Positions 7,212-9,591 of a DNA stretch of 9,591 nt are shown in pieces; positions within the stretch are counted from its first letter, which is position 1, and every line of letters begins with the position of its first letter. The notes under the pieces are model-generated. The model ran no database searches, was not told the origin of the DNA, and worked only from the letters and a program-made list of their open reading frames with translations. A program made the position numbers and the translations under genes. This DNA is from an uncultured Rubrobacteraceae bacterium (GTDB lineage Bacteria > Actinomycetota > Rubrobacteria > Rubrobacterales > Rubrobacteraceae), in the NCBI GenBank assembly GCA_902806015.1, contig CADCUZ010000087.1, positions 1 to 9,591 on the forward strand, in the 5' to 3' direction.

Positions 7212-7661
7212 TTAACCGCTGTTGCTCGCCTCGACGAACTCTTCGAGAACCGAGCCGGTGATCATCCTTTCGAGCCCCCGGATGACCAAGGTGGTGTCCC
7301 TAATGTAGTCTTCGTAGGTCTCGTCGGTGCGGGAGCGGCGGAAGAGGGCTTCGAGGACCTTGCCGAGGCGGTTGATGCCCCATTCCATATGCTCTTCGCG
7401 GTAGAGGGCGACCTTCACGACGGCGTCCACGATGAGGGGGTCGAGGTTGCCGCGCTCGAGGGTGGTAAAGACGTAGTCGTACTGCTCAAGGATGCCGTCC
7501 ACCACGGGGCGGGCGTCCGGCATATCTTCGCTCTCGAACATGAACACGTAGGAGCCGGCTATCACCTGGAGGGCTTTGTCCTGGTAATGGTACTCCCTGC
7601 GGGCGTAGTCTTCTATCACCCCGAACAGCTCGGAGAACATGCAGTTATTCGTGAAGGACAT
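7212..7661 (-). CDS. Hypothetical 149-aa acidic helical protein
   Basis: I do not recognise this family. The start ATG at 7661 is supported by a strong purine-rich ribosome site (AAGGAAGGGGGAGA directly upstream). A longer frame on the same strand runs up to 8819 but only mirrors the repeats of the opposite gene, so it is not used. The protein has no signal peptide or membrane segment and no Cys or His cluster (a single Cys at residue 7). It is rich in Glu, Asp, Arg and Tyr, with segments such as VIEDYARREYHYQDKALQVI and EEHMEWGINRLGKVLEALFR that look alpha-helical and amphipathic. It is probably cytoplasmic. Its neighbour is a divergent membrane protein gene sharing the 142-bp region 7662-7803. 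Convergent uvrA shows no functional link. Composition and the ribosome site make it a real gene; the function is unknown. Confidence 0.8.
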   Translation of the reverse strand: MSFTNNCMFSELFGVIEDYARREYHYQDKALQVIAGSYVFMFESEDMPDARPVVDGILEQYDYVFTTLERGNLDPLIVDAVVKVALYREEHMEWGINRLGKVLEALFRRSRTDETYEDYIRDTTLVIRGLERMITGSVLEEFVEASNSG

Positions 7662-7693
7662 TCTCCCCCTTCCTTTAGTCGCAGAACACGGGG

Positions 7694-7699
7694 ATTCTA
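7694..7699 (-). promoter_or_regulatory. Possible -10 element of the 149-aa gene
   Basis: The minus strand reads TAGAAT (5 of 6 to TATAAT), 32 bp before ATG 7661, leaving a leader of about 25 nt that holds the strong ribosome site. The expected -35 position reads GGCGGC, so support rests on the -10 alone. Confidence 0.4.
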
Positions 7700-7767
7700 A
7701 CCGCGGGCGGGCGCTCGCCGCCACAGGCGTCGCCATAAGTTGGACCGATCCACACCGGCAACCGTCT

Positions 7768-7796
7768 TTGAAACCGCCCGGGCGGGCTGATAAATT
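7768..7796 (+). promoter_or_regulatory. Promoter candidate for a leaderless transcript
   Basis: TTGAAA (7768-7773, 5 of 6 to TTGACA), a 17-bp spacer and TAAATT (7791-7796, 4 of 6) lead to a predicted transcription start at about 7803-7804, which is the GTG start codon itself. No Shine-Dalgarno sequence precedes that GTG: the eight bases before it are TTTTTGCT. A perfect 12-bp palindrome, CCGCCCGGGCGG (7774-7785), fills most of the spacer and could be an operator. Confidence 0.5.
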
Positions 7797-7803
7797 TTTT
7801 GCT

Positions 7804-8784
7804 GTGAGCACCAAAAACGTCAACTCCAACGTAGACACATACCAGATCGTGGCCGCCGGACTCGCCGCCACCGGGGCGGCGTTCGTGACGTCGCGCTTCG
7901 GCGCGGCGGGCACGCTGCTCGGCGCGGCCGTGACGACCATGATCATCACGGGTGGCTCCGCCATCCTGAAGGCGTACATCGAGAACGCCGCGGTCCGGGT
8001 GCGCGGCGGCGCGACGAGGCTCCGCGAGCGCCGGGAAGGGCGCTTGGCGGCCGCCCCTCCCGAACATACCATTCCCAAGGCGCAAGAGAACCCCCCGGGA
8101 CGCCCGGACCTCCGGAACAACTTGCCCGGCCGCATGAGGGCGGCCGTGCACTGGTTTAGGCAGCTGCCGACACCCCGCAGGCGACCCATCCTCTTCAAGG
8201 CGCTCGTCGCGTCGGCGCTGGCTTTCGCCATTTGCATGGTCACTGTCTGGGGCGTGGAGAAGATCATAGGCAACAGCCTCTCCTGCGGCATATGGCAGTC
8301 GTGCCCCCACGGCGCCGCGCCGGGCATACACGTCGCCGGGTTCGACGACTCTGGCGCGGGCTCCACGCTATCGGGCGGGGGCGCGGACGGTGGCGGCGGG
8401 GGCGCGGACGGTGGCGGCGGGGGCGTGGACGTCGGCGGCGGGGGCGCGGACGGTGGCGGTGGCGGGGGCGTTATGGATTCCATCCGGCAGGGGGGCGGTG
8501 TGCCTGAGGGGCGGGATCTGATCCCCGGCGGCGCGGGCGGTGGCGGCGGCGGGGGCGTTATGGATTCCATCCGGCAGGGGGGCGGTGTGCCTGAGGGACG
8601 GGATCTGATCCCCGGCGGCGCGGACCCCAACGTCTCACCGGCCCCCGATGGGGAAGAGGCCCCATCAAGCGCCTCCCCGGCCGCCGAAGCGGAGCCCGCA
8701 CCCGAAGCGGAGCCCGCACCCGAAGAATCCCCCTCCAGCGCTTCGCCCGCGGCCGAGAAACAGGCCAACCCGGACGCCCAGTAA
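7804..8784 (+). CDS. Membrane protein with glycine-rich repeated C-terminus
   Basis: 326 residues from GTG 7804. The N-terminal block (about 11-58) holds two hydrophobic stretches, VAAGLAATGAAFVTSRFGAA and TLLGAAVTTMIITGGSAIL. This resembles a short N-terminal module seen in many actinobacterial hypothetical membrane proteins. A basic, proline-containing linker (about 60-128) follows, then a transmembrane helix (about 129-150) ending GVEKIIGNSLSCGIW with a possible Cys pair (C161, C167). The rest is low complexity: three AD/VD-G5 heptads (194-214), two identical 29-residue units except their second residue (215-243 and 244-272, core VMDSIRQ and VPEGRDLIPGG), and an acidic Pro/Ala/Glu tail with PSSASPAAE twice. 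The frame could extend upstream to 7639, but that would overlap the divergent gene, and the promoter fits 7804. The repeated part lies after the last membrane helix, probably outside the cell. Function unknown. Confidence 0.82.
   Translation: MSTKNVNSNVDTYQIVAAGLAATGAAFVTSRFGAAGTLLGAAVTTMIITGGSAILKAYIENAAVRVRGGATRLRERREGRLAAAPPEHTIPKAQENPPGRPDLRNNLPGRMRAAVHWFRQLPTPRRRPILFKALVASALAFAICMVTVWGVEKIIGNSLSCGIWQSCPHGAAPGIHVAGFDDSGAGSTLSGGGADGGGGGADGGGGGVDVGGGGADGGGGGGVMDSIRQGGGVPEGRDLIPGGAGGGGGGGVMDSIRQGGGVPEGRDLIPGGADPNVSPAPDGEEAPSSASPAAEAEPAPEAEPAPEESPSSASPAAEKQANPDAQ
8383..8445 (+). repeat. Three 21-bp in-frame tandem repeats (Gly heptads)
   Basis: Units 8383-8403, 8404-8424 and 8425-8445 each encode A/V-D-G/V followed by Gly4. 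The first two are identical (GCGGACGGTGGCGGCGGGGG plus C). The third differs at two bases, giving VDV. The start of the 87-bp unit at 8446 begins with the same heptad, so the larger repeat grew from the smaller one. Confidence 0.9.
8446..8619 (+). repeat. Two 87-bp in-frame tandem repeats
   Basis: Copies 8446-8532 and 8533-8619 each encode 29 residues, A-(D/G)-G6-VMDSIRQGGGVPEGRDLIPGG. I count only three base differences: GAC/GGC at the second codon, GGT/GGC in the Gly run, and GGG/GGA near the middle. The near-identity points to a recent duplication or ongoing homogenisation. The unit length is a multiple of three, so copy number can change without breaking the frame. Confidence 0.92.
8686..8721 (+). 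repeat. Two identical 18-bp repeats in the acidic tail
   Basis: GAAGCGGAGCCCGCACCC occurs at 8686-8703 and 8704-8721, encoding EAEPAP twice. On both sides lies PSSASPAAE, encoded by clearly different codons in the two copies, so that pair is older or kept at protein level. Confidence 0.88.
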
Positions 8785-8900
8785 GACCGCCGCATCCGCT
8801 CCAGTTCGGCCCAGCGCAAAATCCGGTAACCCTTTGCAATCCGCGAAGCGCGGGGGCGTGGCCGATGGGAGAAGCTTAGAGGAGGGCCGCCGCGGGGACC

Positions 8901-9591
8901 GTGCGCTCCAAGTCCATCGAGCTGTCCATCCGGGACATGGAAGAGCGTTTATCGACGCGGAGAACCTCTCGCCTCTTATCCCGGCGCCGGAGCCCGGCGG
9001 AAACGCCTTCAGCATTGGCCCGAACGCTTACCCCCTGCCGAGCATCCTCGGCATAGACACCAGGTTCGGTATAGTCGGCAACTTCACCTGGGGCGGCGCT
9101 CGTTTTTTTCGCTTACATAAGCTTCGACATCTTCGCGACCACCTCAGAGGAGGCGCACAATCCCCAGAAGGACATCCCCATCGGCATCTTCGCCTCTCTC
9201 GGGATCTGCACCGGCCTCTACATCCTGGCGTCCGTGGTGTTCACCGGGCTCAAGCCCTACGAACGGCTCGCGACCGCGGCCCCGGCGGCCACGGCGCTCT
9301 CCCAGACGCCCTTCCCGGCGGCGCCGTTCGTGGACCCTTTGGCGATCCTCGTCGGGCTGACGGGGGTGGTGATGATCCTCGGCCAGAGCCGGTTGGCCTT
9401 CGCCGTGAGCCGGGGCAACCTGCTCCCGCCGCGTCTGGCGCGGGTGCACGCGAGCTTCCGCACCCCTTACAGGATCACTGATCATCACCGGCATCGTCGC
9501 CTCGATCTTGGCCTAATAGTACCTCTCACCGCGCCTGGGGAGCTGGTCAACATCGGGACGCTCGCCGCCTTGGTGCTGGTCTCCCTCGGGC
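8901..9591 (+). pseudogene. Decayed APC-family amino acid permease (runs off window)
   Basis: GTG 8901 begins MRSKSIELSIRDMEE, the typical cytoplasmic head of cationic amino acid permeases (RTKSIEQSIRDTEEP type), with AGAGGAGGG upstream at 8876-8884. Directly after it, in another frame from about 8945, comes FIDAENLSPLIPAPEPGGN and on to GNFTWGGA, which in the family belongs about 200 residues later, so the first five or so membrane helices are missing. A second shift at the T7 run (9103-9109) leads to LVFFAYISFDIFATTSEEAH, then NPQKDIPIGIF, LGQSRLAFAVSRGNLLPP and FRTPYRIT, all well-conserved APC blocks. At about 9477-9512 the conserved helix LIITGIVASILA is in the wrong frame, then the frame recovers into GELVNIGTLAALVLVSLG to the window edge. 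It cannot make a working transporter as read. Confidence 0.85.

Noticed and set aside
7639..7803. Upstream extension of the glycine-rich membrane protein to an ATG at 7639
   Set aside because: It would overlap the start of the divergent gene, adds sequence without protein character, and lies upstream of the best promoter.
8446..8619. Possible CRISPR-like or mobile repeat
   Set aside because: The repeats are direct, contiguous, without spacers, in frame and coding, so they are protein repeats.
7212..8819. A 535-codon open frame on the minus strand with a proline-rich N-terminal half
   Set aside because: The proline part is the mirror of GGC/GGG glycine codons in the plus-strand gene. Only the last 149 codons have their own ribosome site and non-repetitive protein-like sequence, so the gene is started at 7661.

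Overview
The window is GC-rich bacterial DNA. An actinobacterium of the Rubrobacter type is the best guess. The grounds are the GC-rich codon use, the GTG and TTG starts, the UvrA sequence, and a small RTX-like leader and a glycine-rich membrane protein that look typical of that group. No rRNA or marker gene is present, so the genus is an inference.

Layout. Positions 1-857 are a gene graveyard. A signal-peptide head of an RTX-like (hemolysin-type calcium-binding) protein (136 to about 280) runs directly into a plus-strand piece of a quinone oxidoreductase or zinc-type alcohol dehydrogenase (273-467). The next piece of the same enzyme then lies on the opposite strand (about 476-616), as if a segment of about 150 bp had been inverted. 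An intact minus-strand block follows. A PucR/CdaR-type regulator (2418-4109) lies upstream of an AmtB ammonium channel gene (858-2279), which ends in a textbook intrinsic terminator (811-844). Divergent to the regulator is a full-length uvrA (to 7155), the DNA-damage recognition ATPase of nucleotide excision repair. Its conserved N-terminal codons lie upstream of any usable in-frame start.

Positions 7212-8784 hold two divergent genes. One is a 149-aa soluble orphan on the minus strand. The other is a 326-aa membrane protein on the plus strand with a glycine-rich, internally repeated C-terminal region, and it probably has a leaderless promoter. From 8901 to the window end lies a decayed APC-family amino acid permease with a large internal deletion and several frameshifts.

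How the genes relate. The regulator next to amtB suggests local control of nitrogen uptake, but no PII (glnK) gene lies between amtB and its terminator. uvrA is independent housekeeping DNA repair. The two ends of the window are decayed and the middle is intact. I did not find a defence system, CRISPR array, tRNA, rRNA or insertion sequence. The most unusual items are the inverted dehydrogenase remnant, the displaced uvrA start, and the nested in-frame repeats of the membrane protein.
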